A stretch of DNA of 64,000 bases from Bacteroidia bacterium (lineage in GTDB: Bacteria > Bacteroidota > Bacteroidia > J057 > JADKCL01), in NCBI GenBank assembly GCA_020635905.1, contig JACJYV010000002.1, forward strand, positions 1,302,001 to 1,366,000, written 5' to 3'. A model generated the notes under the pieces. The model did no database searches. It had not been told where the DNA came from and was given only the letters and a program-made list of their open reading frames with translations. Below, piece after piece: positions 44,101 through 54,700 of this stretch. A program made the translations under genes and the position numbers. How positions within the stretch are numbered: position 1 is the first letter of the stretch; the number at the start of each line of letters is the position of its first letter.

Positions 44101-47100
44101 ATACCTTGAAGGGGTGGACCCCAACCTATATTTCAGGTGTTTTGTGGATCTTACTGGCAAGGGGGACTTTGAATACATTCCCGGATATGCCGAAATCGAG
44201 AAGGATGCCCAGGGTAAGCTGGTTGCAGGGGTGGATCCAAACAGTACTGATGTAAATGGAAATTTCCTGAAAGGGTATGTCAAGTTGAAATCCGTTGGGA
44301 TTGGGGATAATGATAATTCTAACCTGCAGGTAAATCCAATTTCCAAGGCGGCCTGGCAAACAGCCCGGATTTACCTGCCAAAATTGGTGTATCCGGGATA
44401 TAATGGAGACCTGAATGATCCGGCAAGTGTGATCCAAGGTCTGGTCGGCATGATTCCTGATATCAAGGAACTTTGGCGAGGCTTTAACCGGAAACTCCGC
44501 AACAAAGATTTTGGTCAGATTATCCAGCTTGACAACAGTTGGGTCCGCCTTCAGGATCCGAATTATACCAAGTTGGGGGGAGGACACAGGGTGAAAACCC
44601 TTAAAGTCTTTGATAATTGGAATCAAATGGCAACCGGAGAGCAGGGCGCGGTTTACGGCCAGGAATATTATTATACCCAACTTCTTCCAATGTCCCGTGA
44701 CTATGACGGCAGTGGCAGGCTGGACACCCTGGAGGTTAGTTCTGGCGTGAGCTCCTATGAACCATTGATTGGTGGGGATGAAAACCCCTTTCGGATTCCT
44801 TTGGAATGGGTGGAGGTGAACAAACTTGCGCCTGACGATCGGTTTTATGTGGAAGAACCCATGGGTGAATCTTTCATGCCCTATCCGGTTGTTGGTTACA
44901 GCCGTGTGTTGATTCGAAACCTTCAGTATCAGGATGTGAAGCGCAATGCAACTGGTTACACGGTAAGCGAGTTTTTCACGGCAAAAGATTACCCAACCCT
45001 GCTGAAAAATACCGGGAAGGGTGATATTCGCAAGAAGGGCGAATTTATGCCTCCACTATTCGCGGCATATTATACCGACCATTACACCGCCACCCAGGGG
45101 TATTTGATTGAGCGAAATGACATGCACGGTAAGCCCAAAGCAAATTGGGTGTACCCCGAACCACAGGATTTTGTGTTCAATACTCCAACCAAAAATAACC
45201 TGAAAGGCTATAATCCCTCTGTTTCACTTGAAAAACCACTTTCAGGGGTTGAATATTATTATCAGACAAAAATAAAGTATGGGAAACAGGCCCTTGACAA
45301 TCTGGTTCCTTTAGTAAACAGGGATGGAACAGTTGAAAATGTTCTGATCAATACCATGGTGGATTTTTCCACTGAATTCAGAGAAGTTTACCAGCATACC
45401 GGCGGAGTTGGTATTGGGGTGAATCTTGATCTTTCCACTCCACCATCTATCCCAATTCCAACCGGATTCCCAAGCATAACTGATCAGGAACTTCAGGCCC
45501 AAATCGCATCCACCACCAAATTGCTTGATGTAGCAGCGGTTTTGGAGAAAGTAATTGTGTGGGACCGACAGGCAAATGTTCCCAATGAAACCCTTGCTTT
45601 TGATGCCATTAGCGGATCCCCTGTCATTACCCGTACCCTGGATGAATTTCATCAGTATGTTTACGATGTCTCCCTGCCAGCATGGTGGGCGTATGACCGG
45701 ATGGGCCATTCATTCAAAAATGCTGACCTTTTCCTTGAAGCCCAGGAATTGGGAGTGAGTTTCCTTTCTGTATCAATGGGAAAAATGATTCTTCCATCAG
45801 CCTACCCTGCCGGAAATTTCTTTACCCTGGGAGATGAAGTAATTCTTCAGGATGATAATGGGAGTTGGACAAAACCCTATTGGGTGGTCCACATCAATGC
45901 CAGTAATCCCCTGGTGAAAAATGAGATTTATCTGGTTGACGAAAATGGAAAGGTTCTGCCAGGAACACCGGCATTGAACGGGGTGAAAATAATTCGTTCT
46001 GGCAGAAGAAATCATTTGGGCGCGACCATGGAAACTGTGCGATGCAAAAAAAATCCATTGACTTATAATTCGAATGGAGCGCCCGTTGGGTTGAATCTGG
46101 CTTTGGTTGAGCACCATGCTTTGGCCGCGGGGGCTGTTGAGTATTCTGAAAACTGGCAAATGAACTGCGGCAACCAGAATGACTTTGTATCTCCTGCAAA
46201 TGCGATCAAACTAACCGGGAACTGCTACATGAATGCCTTGTTGAATTTGCTGAATGATCTGGTTCATAATGGTAAATTGATCACTCTGCCAGGGCCGGAT
46301 GAATCTCTCGTGGGATATTCAAATTATTATTCTTCAGGATTATACAGTGAGGTTGATCAACTCCACGCAAATGGAAACAGTGCTACGAACGGACATTGCT
46401 GGAGAGGACAATTGGGTCAGGGGAATCCCAATCAGTATCTGAATGGAACAATTCTGGATTGCGCAACCGGGGAACCTCTCTGTTCTGTAAACCTCGAAAT
46501 CACGAACGTTCCACAAAGTAATGGAAATATCCTTTGCGATTTTAGCCTGCTTGGAAACCTCCAGTCAATTGCATATGTTGGTCCGGGGCAGGTTGATTTT
46601 GAGATTACCGGATCTTGTCCTTCTTATCCGTCAATCCAAATAAATGCCAGCACTTCCTGTTTTGACCCGGCCCCTTGCGGAGGAGGTGGTGGTTCTGGAA
46701 GTGGATCAGATCCCTTCGTTTTTTGTGCCTATTCCCAGGACTCTCTGATCAATCCTTATCTTCATGGAATATTGGGTCACTGGCGTCCAAAGCGGAGCTT
46801 TGGATACTTGGAGGATCGCAGTTACATGCAGGCAACCACTTCTGTTCGCACTGATGGGTATCTGGATCAATACCTTCCATATTGGAATAATAATTCTGGA
46901 AACTGGCAACCCAATCCCGGAAATGATCCAAGATGGCAGTTTTCCGCAGAAATCACCAAAATAAATGAGCGGGGGATGAAGGTGGAAGAGGTGGACCCGA
47001 TCGGCAATTATTCCGCCGCCCTGACCGGCTATGGGAACTCCCTGGTTACCGCCGCTGGAAATAATGCCAAACTTCGTCAGATTGCATTTGATGGATTTGA

Positions 47101-47812
47101 AGACTACACATTAAGGGACGATCAGGCTGATTGTCGAAGGACTCATCTTGACTTTGTGGAATTCCGGAACATGCTGGATGCTTCCGTTGCCCATACCGGA
47201 AAAGTAAGCCTGAAAGTACCTTCCAGCGGAACCCAGGTGAGCGTGAAAAGTAAGCTGACTCCCTGTTTGCCTGAGAATGTGACCATCCCTGAATATGATT
47301 TAAGGGAATGCGATTGTCAGGAGGCATTTTCTCCCGATGCCGGAAAAGAATATGTCGTCTCGGCCTGGGTAAGGTCGGATAACCCAGGGAATCCCCTGAC
47401 AGCGACTTCATTTACGGGACCCAAAATTAGGGTGAACTTTCTGGATGCTGCTGAAGTCCCTCTACCCGGGGGGGCAATCGCCTCCCTTTATCCTGCAGGA
47501 ATAGTGGTTGAAGGGTGGCAGAAAATTGAAGGCATTATTGAAATTCCTGCTGCGGCTGAGAATATTAAGCTGGATCTGCTCAGTACAACCGGAACCTCGT
47601 GGTTTGATGATATCCGGATCCACCCCAAAGAGGGGAATATGATCTCCTATGTATATGATGCTCACAATCGTCGCCTGATGGCCCAGCTGGACGAGAATAA
47701 TTTTGCGTCCTTTTACGAATATGATGCCGAGGGAGGGCTGGTCAGGGTTAAAAAAGAAACCCTTGAGGGTGTTTTTACCCTGCAGGAAAGCCGGACTAAT
47801 CTTCACAAATAA
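41147..47812 (+). CDS. Giant RHS-like protein, first of a two-protein RHS system
   Basis: About 2221 residues from the ATG at 41147. An upstream ATG at 41102 would overlap the previous gene by 44 bases and precede the signal sequence, so it is less likely. After an N-terminal hydrophobic signal (TLLVALVWQIFFPLGALA) comes PVNLIYNAGISMDQEASWVG with GLGWNLNVGSITRN, the usual opening of Bacteroidota RHS/YD-type shells. Long beta-rich YD-like repeats fill most of the chain, and MISYVYDAHNRRLMAQ and SFYEYDAEGGLVRVKKET end it. There is no RHS core cleavage motif or toxin tip, so it is probably the B-component-like half of the shell, completed by the next gene 27 bases downstream. Confidence 0.83.
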   Translation: MKTNNSTHKIRTHKGWVKTIARTLLVALVWQIFFPLGALALTGGPTTPEVQTFAQIDQTGMVDPFTGDFSYNIPLLDVGGYPVNLIYNAGISMDQEASWVGLGWNLNVGSITRNMRGIPDDFKGDEIKYGYNIKENVTVGMKTDSEFEAIGLGMDEILKIGLSPGIGVYYNNYRGLGFQKTLDISLSAAIGSKSNGVLGLGLNSDSQNGFSVSPSLSFRAIIEEDKNSITAGLFTSVNSRSGAKQLNVSADILSAQSDNIASLGGGTFQAAPSYTPPGKFPFTTTDVYRNMKINPEANHLFAGGKVVGYSTLQELTYKEISNESYGFIFESQAQNRNDVILDKNLEKDGEFGPKTPLLPILNHTYDAFQVTGHGISGQFRAVNGGSSVHADPYTVSNGGSYSLGNESGFGQDLKLGINLRIIANENASGRWEAGNMIPFAKGHSHLAGSPEFEPATFKFIGEFEKTDASLWNGIHQDKAVRMALDHNSYAAWGKNQWATSTSNINGLTQVNSQIARESRLERQKNISWLSAAEAKKAALQKTIQVDLLSGTGVIGQYNFDRNGTGTLNIKDHHISEFKVTDESGGRYVYGLPAYNISQKDVSFRVEKDKPTGNYGNIYSEGIVEYETGINPDNSINNTKGRDQYFSSTEIPPYAYAWHLTSYLSADYEDVTQDGPTPDDLGNYVLFNYSKIAGDYHWRFPYAENENEAKFDYGFFTTEDDDKGHYSYGVKEVYYPRSIETRDYVAEFSVSPRPDALEVVNEDGGKGTKSLYQLNEIRLFSKTERTKFGVNAKPLQKVNFTYDDHLCPGIPNHSGTSGGKLTLTKVEITYRDSNKGKLNPYEFTYSTFNPGYNFKGYDRWGYFAPPIITNALPDNAQWPYAEQNKSQADLYASAWNLTRIDLPSGGAIEVEYESDDYGYVQDKKAMRMFRLAGISNQVNDPQAYQNNKLFIRNNQNGDDEQKVLFFDLEEPVSGSFADPDEFIRTQYLEGVDPNLYFRCFVDLTGKGDFEYIPGYAEIEKDAQGKLVAGVDPNSTDVNGNFLKGYVKLKSVGIGDNDNSNLQVNPISKAAWQTARIYLPKLVYPGYNGDLNDPASVIQGLVGMIPDIKELWRGFNRKLRNKDFGQIIQLDNSWVRLQDPNYTKLGGGHRVKTLKVFDNWNQMATGEQGAVYGQEYYYTQLLPMSRDYDGSGRLDTLEVSSGVSSYEPLIGGDENPFRIPLEWVEVNKLAPDDRFYVEEPMGESFMPYPVVGYSRVLIRNLQYQDVKRNATGYTVSEFFTAKDYPTLLKNTGKGDIRKKGEFMPPLFAAYYTDHYTATQGYLIERNDMHGKPKANWVYPEPQDFVFNTPTKNNLKGYNPSVSLEKPLSGVEYYYQTKIKYGKQALDNLVPLVNRDGTVENVLINTMVDFSTEFREVYQHTGGVGIGVNLDLSTPPSIPIPTGFPSITDQELQAQIASTTKLLDVAAVLEKVIVWDRQANVPNETLAFDAISGSPVITRTLDEFHQYVYDVSLPAWWAYDRMGHSFKNADLFLEAQELGVSFLSVSMGKMILPSAYPAGNFFTLGDEVILQDDNGSWTKPYWVVHINASNPLVKNEIYLVDENGKVLPGTPALNGVKIIRSGRRNHLGATMETVRCKKNPLTYNSNGAPVGLNLALVEHHALAAGAVEYSENWQMNCGNQNDFVSPANAIKLTGNCYMNALLNLLNDLVHNGKLITLPGPDESLVGYSNYYSSGLYSEVDQLHANGNSATNGHCWRGQLGQGNPNQYLNGTILDCATGEPLCSVNLEITNVPQSNGNILCDFSLLGNLQSIAYVGPGQVDFEITGSCPSYPSIQINASTSCFDPAPCGGGGGSGSGSDPFVFCAYSQDSLINPYLHGILGHWRPKRSFGYLEDRSYMQATTSVRTDGYLDQYLPYWNNNSGNWQPNPGNDPRWQFSAEITKINERGMKVEEVDPIGNYSAALTGYGNSLVTAAGNNAKLRQIAFDGFEDYTLRDDQADCRRTHLDFVEFRNMLDASVAHTGKVSLKVPSSGTQVSVKSKLTPCLPENVTIPEYDLRECDCQEAFSPDAGKEYVVSAWVRSDNPGNPLTATSFTGPKIRVNFLDAAEVPLPGGAIASLYPAGIVVEGWQKIEGIIEIPAAAENIKLDLLSTTGTSWFDDIRIHPKEGNMISYVYDAHNRRLMAQLDENNFASFYEYDAEGGLVRVKKETLEGVFTLQESRTNLHK

Positions 47813-47839
47813 TTTAAGCCAAAGTTAACCTGTAAAGCC

Positions 47840-50017
47840 ATGAACAGAATGTTCTCAAAAAATACACCATTTGGGTTGGGGAATCTTTTCTCTGCACTTC
47901 TGCTTTCCCTGATATTATTAAGCCCATTTTCAGGAAAAGCAGGGGAGGTCGGTTTCAATAAGCGAATGTCCGGCCAGGATCTGGTGGTGGGCGCTATCCT
48001 TGAAAACGTCCACGATGCCTATCCGGATCCAACACCCTTTAATACCCTTTGGAAGGGGAATACTCAATACGATGATGTTTCAAACCGGGTCATCCTGGGC
48101 ATAGACCACAGCAATCCGACCCTCTTCCCTTCAGCATTTACAGTAACTCTCTATCTTCAGGTAAGAAGTTGGAATGAAAGTGGCCAGTTCAGTTCCCAGA
48201 ATAAATCACTTTCTGTATCCTATAATCAGGCCGCTGGACAGGTAGAGAAAGACAAATCAGTTTTGGTCTTCAATAACGGCCACAAAACAGAGGTTGAAAT
48301 TCTTTATTATACTGTTTCAGGGGGTAGCTATGCATCCATTCCGGACAATGTTTACCTCGAAAATGAAATCATTATCAACCGTTACGATGCCTTCAACTCT
48401 GTTGCGGGGACGACCCTTGACGTCAGTCGCTTGTATGTTTATCCGGATGATGAGCTGGAGGTAAGATGGGATTTTGTGCCGGGGGCGGAGAAGTATGATT
48501 TGGAATGGACTTTTGTCTCCACAGCAGGCTATACCTCTCAGCAAATACCCAACCTCGAATATGATTTTCAGAATAATGCAACCCGGGTCCGCCTGTCTGA
48601 AAACTATTTCCGGATTCCCCTTACTTACGAAGATGGATATTTGATTTACAGGATCAGGGCAGTTGGATATCAGGGCGTGGACCGAAACCAACCCGTTCAC
48701 AGCAACTGGACGGATGTACAAATTGGAGGAAGTAGTGGGAGTTTGCAAAGTGTCCAGGCACAGGCAAATCACCATTGGGTGGTCAGCTGGCATGAGCCCG
48801 ATTTGAATTGGCAGGGAAGCATGACTTTTGCTGAAGAGGGAAGACACTCCACCTCGGTTGCTTATTTCGATGGGACCCTTCGGCAACGCCAGGCAGTAAC
48901 CCAAAATCGCGAGGAGCATACTGCGGTGGTTGGTGAAACATTTTATGACCACCAGGGAAGGCCCGCGGTGCAAACTTTGCCCGTTCCTGCGTTTCAACCT
49001 GCCTTAAAATACCATCAAAATTTTACCCTGAGCGGAGGCATCGGTGGAGGGCGTTTTAGTAGGAATGATTTTGATCTTTCTACCAATGGAACCTGCGATC
49101 TGGTGCTAAACCCTGTTCAGGGGATCAGTGGTCCAGGAAAATACTATTCTGATAATTCCCTCTCCGAGTATTCCACGGGTTATTTTGCCACCACGGCCAC
49201 CACGGAGCAATTCCGTATGCAGCAATTTGTCCCGGATGCGGATGGTTTTCCCTTCGTGCAAACTACCTACATGCCGGATAATACCGGGCGAATCCGCACT
49301 CAATCTGGTGCTGGAGGAGCCCATAAAACAGGAAGCGGACATGAAAGCAAATATTTTTATGGAGATGCAGAACAGGAGGATCTTGACCGATTGCTGGGAT
49401 CAGAAGCCGGATTTTCAACCCATTACCGGAAAAATATGGTGGTGGATGCAAATGGGCAGGTGGCTGTTTCCTACCTCGACCCTGCTGGACGGGTGGTTGT
49501 TTCAGCCTTAGGCGGTGAGTCCCCCAATTCCCTTATTCCCCTGGATAATAATGTGCTCAGAACACTGACCAAGGATTTGCTCACCGCTCAGGAAACAAAC
49601 CTGGATGCGGGGACTTTGGTTGCAACCCGGGAGTTTTTGGTGGTAAATGAAGGGACCCATACCTTTGATTACGAGATGACCGGAGAACAATTCACCCGGG
49701 ACTGCATTAGCAACCCTAATTTCTGTTATGATTGTATTTATGATCTTGAGATTTCAGTAAAGGATGATTGTGGTCATGAAGTACTGGATGGGGGCGCTCC
49801 TTTTAAGGCCAGAATTGGGAATATCAGTTATGATAATCGTTGTTTAATCAATCCCCTCACATTCGATCTCACGCCTTACGGGGGATCCCTTCAAGCTTCC
49901 AATCTGGCCATTGGCAAATATTCAGTAACCAAAAAGCTTACGGTGGTGGAGGAAGCCCTTCAGGCCTACCTTGATTTGTATTTAACCGATAATACCTGTT
50001 TACTTGGGGCCTGCTGA
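47840..50017 (+). CDS. RHS toxin protein, 5' fragment cut by IS element
   Basis: The frame encodes 725 residues; the last three plus the stop come from the IS. Signal peptide: FSALLLSLILLSPFSGKAGE. A fibronectin-like region is followed by SVAYFDGTLRQRQAV and YDHQGRPAVQTLPVPAF, resembling the module often called DUF6443 that precedes RHS cores in this phylum. The native frame stops matching at base 50005 (codons TTA CTT), where a 1703-bp IS begins. TACTT is duplicated at 51709-51713, and joining 50005 to 51714 continues the same frame into the 51741-57350 fragment, restoring about 2600 residues. As it stands the product is a secreted N-terminal stub. Confidence 0.85.
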   Translation: MNRMFSKNTPFGLGNLFSALLLSLILLSPFSGKAGEVGFNKRMSGQDLVVGAILENVHDAYPDPTPFNTLWKGNTQYDDVSNRVILGIDHSNPTLFPSAFTVTLYLQVRSWNESGQFSSQNKSLSVSYNQAAGQVEKDKSVLVFNNGHKTEVEILYYTVSGGSYASIPDNVYLENEIIINRYDAFNSVAGTTLDVSRLYVYPDDELEVRWDFVPGAEKYDLEWTFVSTAGYTSQQIPNLEYDFQNNATRVRLSENYFRIPLTYEDGYLIYRIRAVGYQGVDRNQPVHSNWTDVQIGGSSGSLQSVQAQANHHWVVSWHEPDLNWQGSMTFAEEGRHSTSVAYFDGTLRQRQAVTQNREEHTAVVGETFYDHQGRPAVQTLPVPAFQPALKYHQNFTLSGGIGGGRFSRNDFDLSTNGTCDLVLNPVQGISGPGKYYSDNSLSEYSTGYFATTATTEQFRMQQFVPDADGFPFVQTTYMPDNTGRIRTQSGAGGAHKTGSGHESKYFYGDAEQEDLDRLLGSEAGFSTHYRKNMVVDANGQVAVSYLDPAGRVVVSALGGESPNSLIPLDNNVLRTLTKDLLTAQETNLDAGTLVATREFLVVNEGTHTFDYEMTGEQFTRDCISNPNFCYDCIYDLEISVKDDCGHEVLDGGAPFKARIGNISYDNRCLINPLTFDLTPYGGSLQASNLAIGKYSVTKKLTVVEEALQAYLDLYLTDNTCLLGAC

Positions 50018-51708
50018 AAAAGTCACCCACGAACCCCGCCAAATTTCGGCTCTATATGGGCTGTGACTTCAAAATATCCAAATATCTCCCTGATTTGGGC
50101 TTTCAATTTCAAAAAGGCTGACCAAAGGTTGCCTCTGGTCCCGATATGGATCAGGTAATTGAAAAAAGTCGAACGTAAGAACCATTCCAGGTTCATTACG
50201 AAGAAGATGGCTGCAATCCAGCTTTCACTGGTATCAGACAGGCGGGCCCGGATCTTTCTCAAGCCATAGCCATTTTTGCCTTGGCCAAATTTACCTTCAA
50301 TCTGGCTGCGCATGTTGTTTTCCTGTTTTTTGAGCTTTTTGAGCTGGATCTCTTCGGGGGCCGGGTTCTTTTTGGGTCTGCCCAGGGCCTTGCCTGAATA
50401 GCGGATGCCCCGTTCCTTGAGCCATTTTCGATTCTCCCTGGTCCCATATTTTTGATCTGTGACTACTGATTCGGGGTAATGACCATGCCGTTCGACAAAA
50501 TCTTTGACCTGGCCCTGCAAGTCGCCCCCTTCATTATAATTGTCCCAATCAATTTTGTGTACTGAGGCAAATCCATCAACCAGACTGACCGAGCTTTTCG
50601 ATCCGAACTGGACTTTGGGAAAAGCCTTCCCCGTCACTATGGGACGTACCCAGGGCTGATAAATGCTTACGATACGGTCTGAGTGGGTGTGGATTCTGTT
50701 TTCATACATGGACTTTTGCTGCTGATAGATGTGTTGAATCACCCAATAAATCTTCAAGTCCCGTTGGGTAAAGCGCTCAAATCGATCGGGATATTGGTCC
50801 AAAATCTCATCCAGAATGCCCAGGTCACGCTTGAGATAGCCCAACTGTTTGCGGATCGCCTTTCGAACCGTCCTCTTCGATTTCCTGCTCTGCTTGGCCA
50901 CAGCCAGGTATTTATTTTTGGCTGCTTTGCGGTAGGTCCTGGGCTTCAATTTTCCCGGAATTGGGACATACAAGAGGTCAATCAAGCGTTCTGCTTCTTC
51001 GCGGCTGTCATTGAGCAGGTCCAGGTCAGTAGGGTGTTTGATCATCTGCTCGCTAACCATCGCATCAATGAGCAGCTTGCCTTTTCTTGGCTTTTCACGT
51101 AATTCCGCCTCTTTCTTTTCGGCCTCCTGATCATCATCTGAATCGGTCCCACCTCCGTCATTTTTAGGTGGTTCAGGTTCATCCTCTTTGCGCTCAACCA
51201 AGCCCGCCTTGATCAAAATCTCTTCATTCAAAGCCTCGAACTGCGCTACTCCCAATCGCTTACGAATGGTTGGGAACAGGCTCGGATCAAAGACAGGCTT
51301 ATTCGTAAATCGCTCCAAACCAAGAAAATACTGCAAATAAGGGTTTTCCAGAACCTGCTGAATCACCTCCCGATCTGATAGCTTTAGCTTGTGTTTGATG
51401 ATCACTGCCCCAATCATGATTCTGGCATCCTTGCCTGGAGCTCCCTGGTCAGAACTCATCTTGTGATAATAGATGGAGGCCATCTCGTCCCAGGGAAGGC
51501 TTCGGGACAGCTTTACCCAGCGATTTTTAGCATCCAAACCCCGTTCAAAAGGGGATTTGAATAGCTCAAGACTTAGTTGTTTGGGGCTCTTATAACGGAT
51601 CATGTGCAAAGGTTTTGATCATCTGATGACCATAAGTTTGCACTTTGAGGTATAAAAATCAACACAACTAATTCACATTGAATTGTTTATGACTTTTTCA
51701 GTGGACCC
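50006..51708. mobile_element. Insertion sequence (IS5/IS1182-type, 1703 bp) inside the RHS gene
   Basis: The left end, GGGGCCTGCTGAAAAAGTCA, and the right end, in reverse complement GGGTCCACTGAAAAAGTCA, are inverted repeats differing by a few bases and one gap. The 5-bp target duplication TACTT is at 50001-50005 and 51709-51713. One minus-strand transposase fills the element. Precise removal of the IS and one TACTT leaves the RHS gene in frame. Confidence 0.88.
50023..51609 (-). CDS. DDE transposase (IS5/IS1182-type)
   Basis: 528 residues. The N-terminal region (LPWDEMASIYYHK; MIGAVIIKHKLKLSDREVIQ; NPYLQYFLGLERF) is the DUF772/InsH-like domain. The catalytic Asp candidates lie in SLVDGFASVHK and VVTDQKYGT, and the Glu in QIEGKFGQGKNGYGLRKI, fitting the IS4/IS5-type DDE fold. 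An acidic low-complexity insert (PPKNDGGGTDSDDDQEAEKK) sits in the first third. The start ATG is at 51609, with MIRYKS two codons later. The reading frame is intact, so the element may be mobile. The exact ISfinder group cannot be fixed by eye. Confidence 0.87.
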   Translation of the reverse strand: MHMIRYKSPKQLSLELFKSPFERGLDAKNRWVKLSRSLPWDEMASIYYHKMSSDQGAPGKDARIMIGAVIIKHKLKLSDREVIQQVLENPYLQYFLGLERFTNKPVFDPSLFPTIRKRLGVAQFEALNEEILIKAGLVERKEDEPEPPKNDGGGTDSDDDQEAEKKEAELREKPRKGKLLIDAMVSEQMIKHPTDLDLLNDSREEAERLIDLLYVPIPGKLKPRTYRKAAKNKYLAVAKQSRKSKRTVRKAIRKQLGYLKRDLGILDEILDQYPDRFERFTQRDLKIYWVIQHIYQQQKSMYENRIHTHSDRIVSIYQPWVRPIVTGKAFPKVQFGSKSSVSLVDGFASVHKIDWDNYNEGGDLQGQVKDFVERHGHYPESVVTDQKYGTRENRKWLKERGIRYSGKALGRPKKNPAPEEIQLKKLKKQENNMRSQIEGKFGQGKNGYGLRKIRARLSDTSESWIAAIFFVMNLEWFLRSTFFNYLIHIGTRGNLWSAFLKLKAQIREIFGYFEVTAHIEPKFGGVRG

Positions 51709-51740
51709 TACTTGATTTTGATTATTTCCTGGATGACGAA

Positions 51741-54700
51741 ATGGCAAACATTGATACCAGTGGCTGCCATCTGAGTTGTGAGGATTGTCCTCGTGAAGGA
51801 GAACCTATAAATGACGGGCAAAGCTATGATCCTTACGCCTGCGATACCTCCTGTAAAGTAAACTGGTGCGAGTACCTCTATCAAACCATGCTGGATGATG
51901 TAAGTTTGGGTGGACAGTATGGATTGGTTGATTTTGGGGCTGGTCCAAAATCAGTTACAGCAGTCGATGCTCTTTCCATCTTCTCGGGATCAAATTGCTT
52001 TTCCACCCCTGGTGGGGCACCAACCATCGCGCCCTGGCAACATCCCTGTACAGGATACCAGAATGGGGATGGTACACCATCCCTGATTACCCGCGCGGAT
52101 GGAAGTGTGGTTTCTCCCGAAAATTCGACCCTGCCTGAGTTTATTGCCAACTGGCAACCCTCCTGGGCGAAATCACTGGTTTGCTACCACCCGGAGTATT
52201 GCGCTTATGAATATTGTCAGTCTCTTGACGGAAGTCATGACTATTATACGGATATGCTCGGCACTGATACCTACACCTCTGCCGAAGTTCAGGGATTTTT
52301 GAATCCCATCGGGTCTTCGACCTTCAACTTTAATATCAATCTGACGGATCCGTTTTTTGACAATAATCTATCCGCCTATAATGAAATCTTTGCCAAATTA
52401 AACAACTTCAAACCCACAGGCATGCCTGGCGGCCCCATTACCATGTGGGAAGCCGCTGCCCAGTCAGTGAATTGCCCGGCGGGAAGTGCACCCTGCAATC
52501 CTGTCTTTGGCTCGAACCCCAATACCCAGGACGAAGAATGGAAAATGTTTCGCATGTTTTATATTTCCGCGGTCCAGTTGATTCAGGAAAATTACATGGA
52601 TCCGGATTGCAAAAGTAAAATTGACCTGATTGGATCATCCGCTTCATGTAATTTGGCAAGTTGGGGCCCAAAAACGAGGCGAACTTACGATTTTGCCACC
52701 AGTATTGATGGGGTGGATTTAACGAATTACTATTCCATCATCCAGAATGGACCTATCAAAGTACAGGCCCAGATTCAGGCTCACTGCCAGACTACCTGCG
52801 AATCTTATATTCCTGTCTGGAAACTCAATCTGGCAAACAGCAATTGTTTCAGCAATTGCGGATTTATAAGCGGAGCCATTGAGGATGACTTTTATGATGC
52901 ACTGGCTGGTGTATGCGCTCTGGGGTGTGATGCAGGTAACTCTCTGGGGTCATCCACCACTGCTCCTGGTGCCCAGTATTGCGACAATTTTGGGTGCTAT
53001 ACATCCTTTGAGGAGGTGTTTGCGAATTATTTCCCGAACTGTTTTGCTCCAAACTCTCTTACCATGGATTGTGCCTGGGAGGTTTTAAATTTTCCCAGAA
53101 GTTATGGTCATAATTCTGTTGAAAATGAGCCATGCGTAATTAAAAACTTGAAATGGTCTGAATCATTTGAAAGTGTTTCATCACCCACCTGGATTTCTGA
53201 CCTGTCCTTTCTCATCAATGATTGCGATGAAAACTGTAAGTCTCTATCCATGGGTACTTCGGTTAATTGTACCACAAATTTTTACAATCAGTCCGGGACT
53301 TGTCTGATTGGGAATGATGCTGTTTGCCATCATCCAACGTTTTGGCAGGGCAAAGCGGCTTTTCCAGATCAGCCCAACTCCCAATTCATGATGGTAAATG
53401 GTAAGGACACCTGTACTTCGGCCCCCTGTGCCGGTTGGAAAGTATGGGAGAAAAGCATTCCGGTTGGTCCTCCTTATGAGTACGAATTTTCCTTTTGGGT
53501 AAAGAATCTGGATAATAAATACACTTATCCTGCGGGTTGGAAGGATCCGAAACTGGAAATCAGGGTGAATGGAAGCCCCATTACGGGTGTAATAAGCGTT
53601 TGGCCAGGGAGTTCCTGGACTCAAATTAAAGGAACCTGGATGGGATCCGGACCCGGAACCACTGCCTTGGTGAGTATTTTCTCTTATCAGTATTCATCCC
53701 AAAATGACTTTGGTATAGATGAAATTGAGGCAAAATCATTGGGAGGAGATTGTTGTCTTAGGTGTGCCCAACTTTACACCTCCATTTCTGATATTTCTCT
53801 TTTGTACGGGGCAGGAATCGGTCATCCCAATTTCTGGCCAATTGCCACAACATATATGAATCAATTTTACGGGTTCAATTATGGTCAAAGTGACTACGAA
53901 GAAATGTACGATCAATGCACCAATGCAGGCCCTGATGATTCGCTGTTGGTAGTCTGCCCAATTGACCACGAGGGTGAATTTGAATACTTCAACCCCTGCG
54001 TCCAGGATGCCATGAATAATGCCTGGTCCAACGCTACTCAGCGCTACGATGATTACCTTCAGGGAGTAAAAGCAGATTTTCGCAGATCCTATACCGAAAA
54101 ATGCCTGGAAGCCGCAGAGCGATTCGAACGCTATTACAGCGAAAGCGAATATCAATATACCCTCTATTACTATGACCTGGCTGGAAACCTGATTCAAACC
54201 GTACCCCCCGAAGGGGTGACTCCCATCGTGACCAAAGCCCTGCTTGATCAGGCCGAGGACTATCGCAACTACCACTCAGATCTGCAGGCAGATCAGGACC
54301 AGGTTGTACAGCCTCCTTGTCCCAATCCCCCGTGTTTGCCCCAACCCCCGGTTGCCGTGCATCCTGACCACGGGCTTCAAACCCGTTATGAATTCAATTC
54401 TCTGAATCAGGTGGCCGAAACTTCCACCCCGGATCGGGGAACCACAAAATTCTGGTACGATAATCTGGGGCGGCCTGTTTACAGTCAGGATGCACGCCAG
54501 GCTGCTCAACCCACCCAGGATTACTCCTACACCCTGTATGATGCCCTGGGCAGACCCATTGAAGCCGGACAGCTCAAATCTGGCCAGAACAGTGGCACCA
54601 CCTCCTTTTTACAAAAATCCTTCCTGATTGGAGGAAATAACCTGAGCACCATTGCCAATAGTGAAAATCAGTTTGTTCGCACCTGGTACGATGTCCAGGG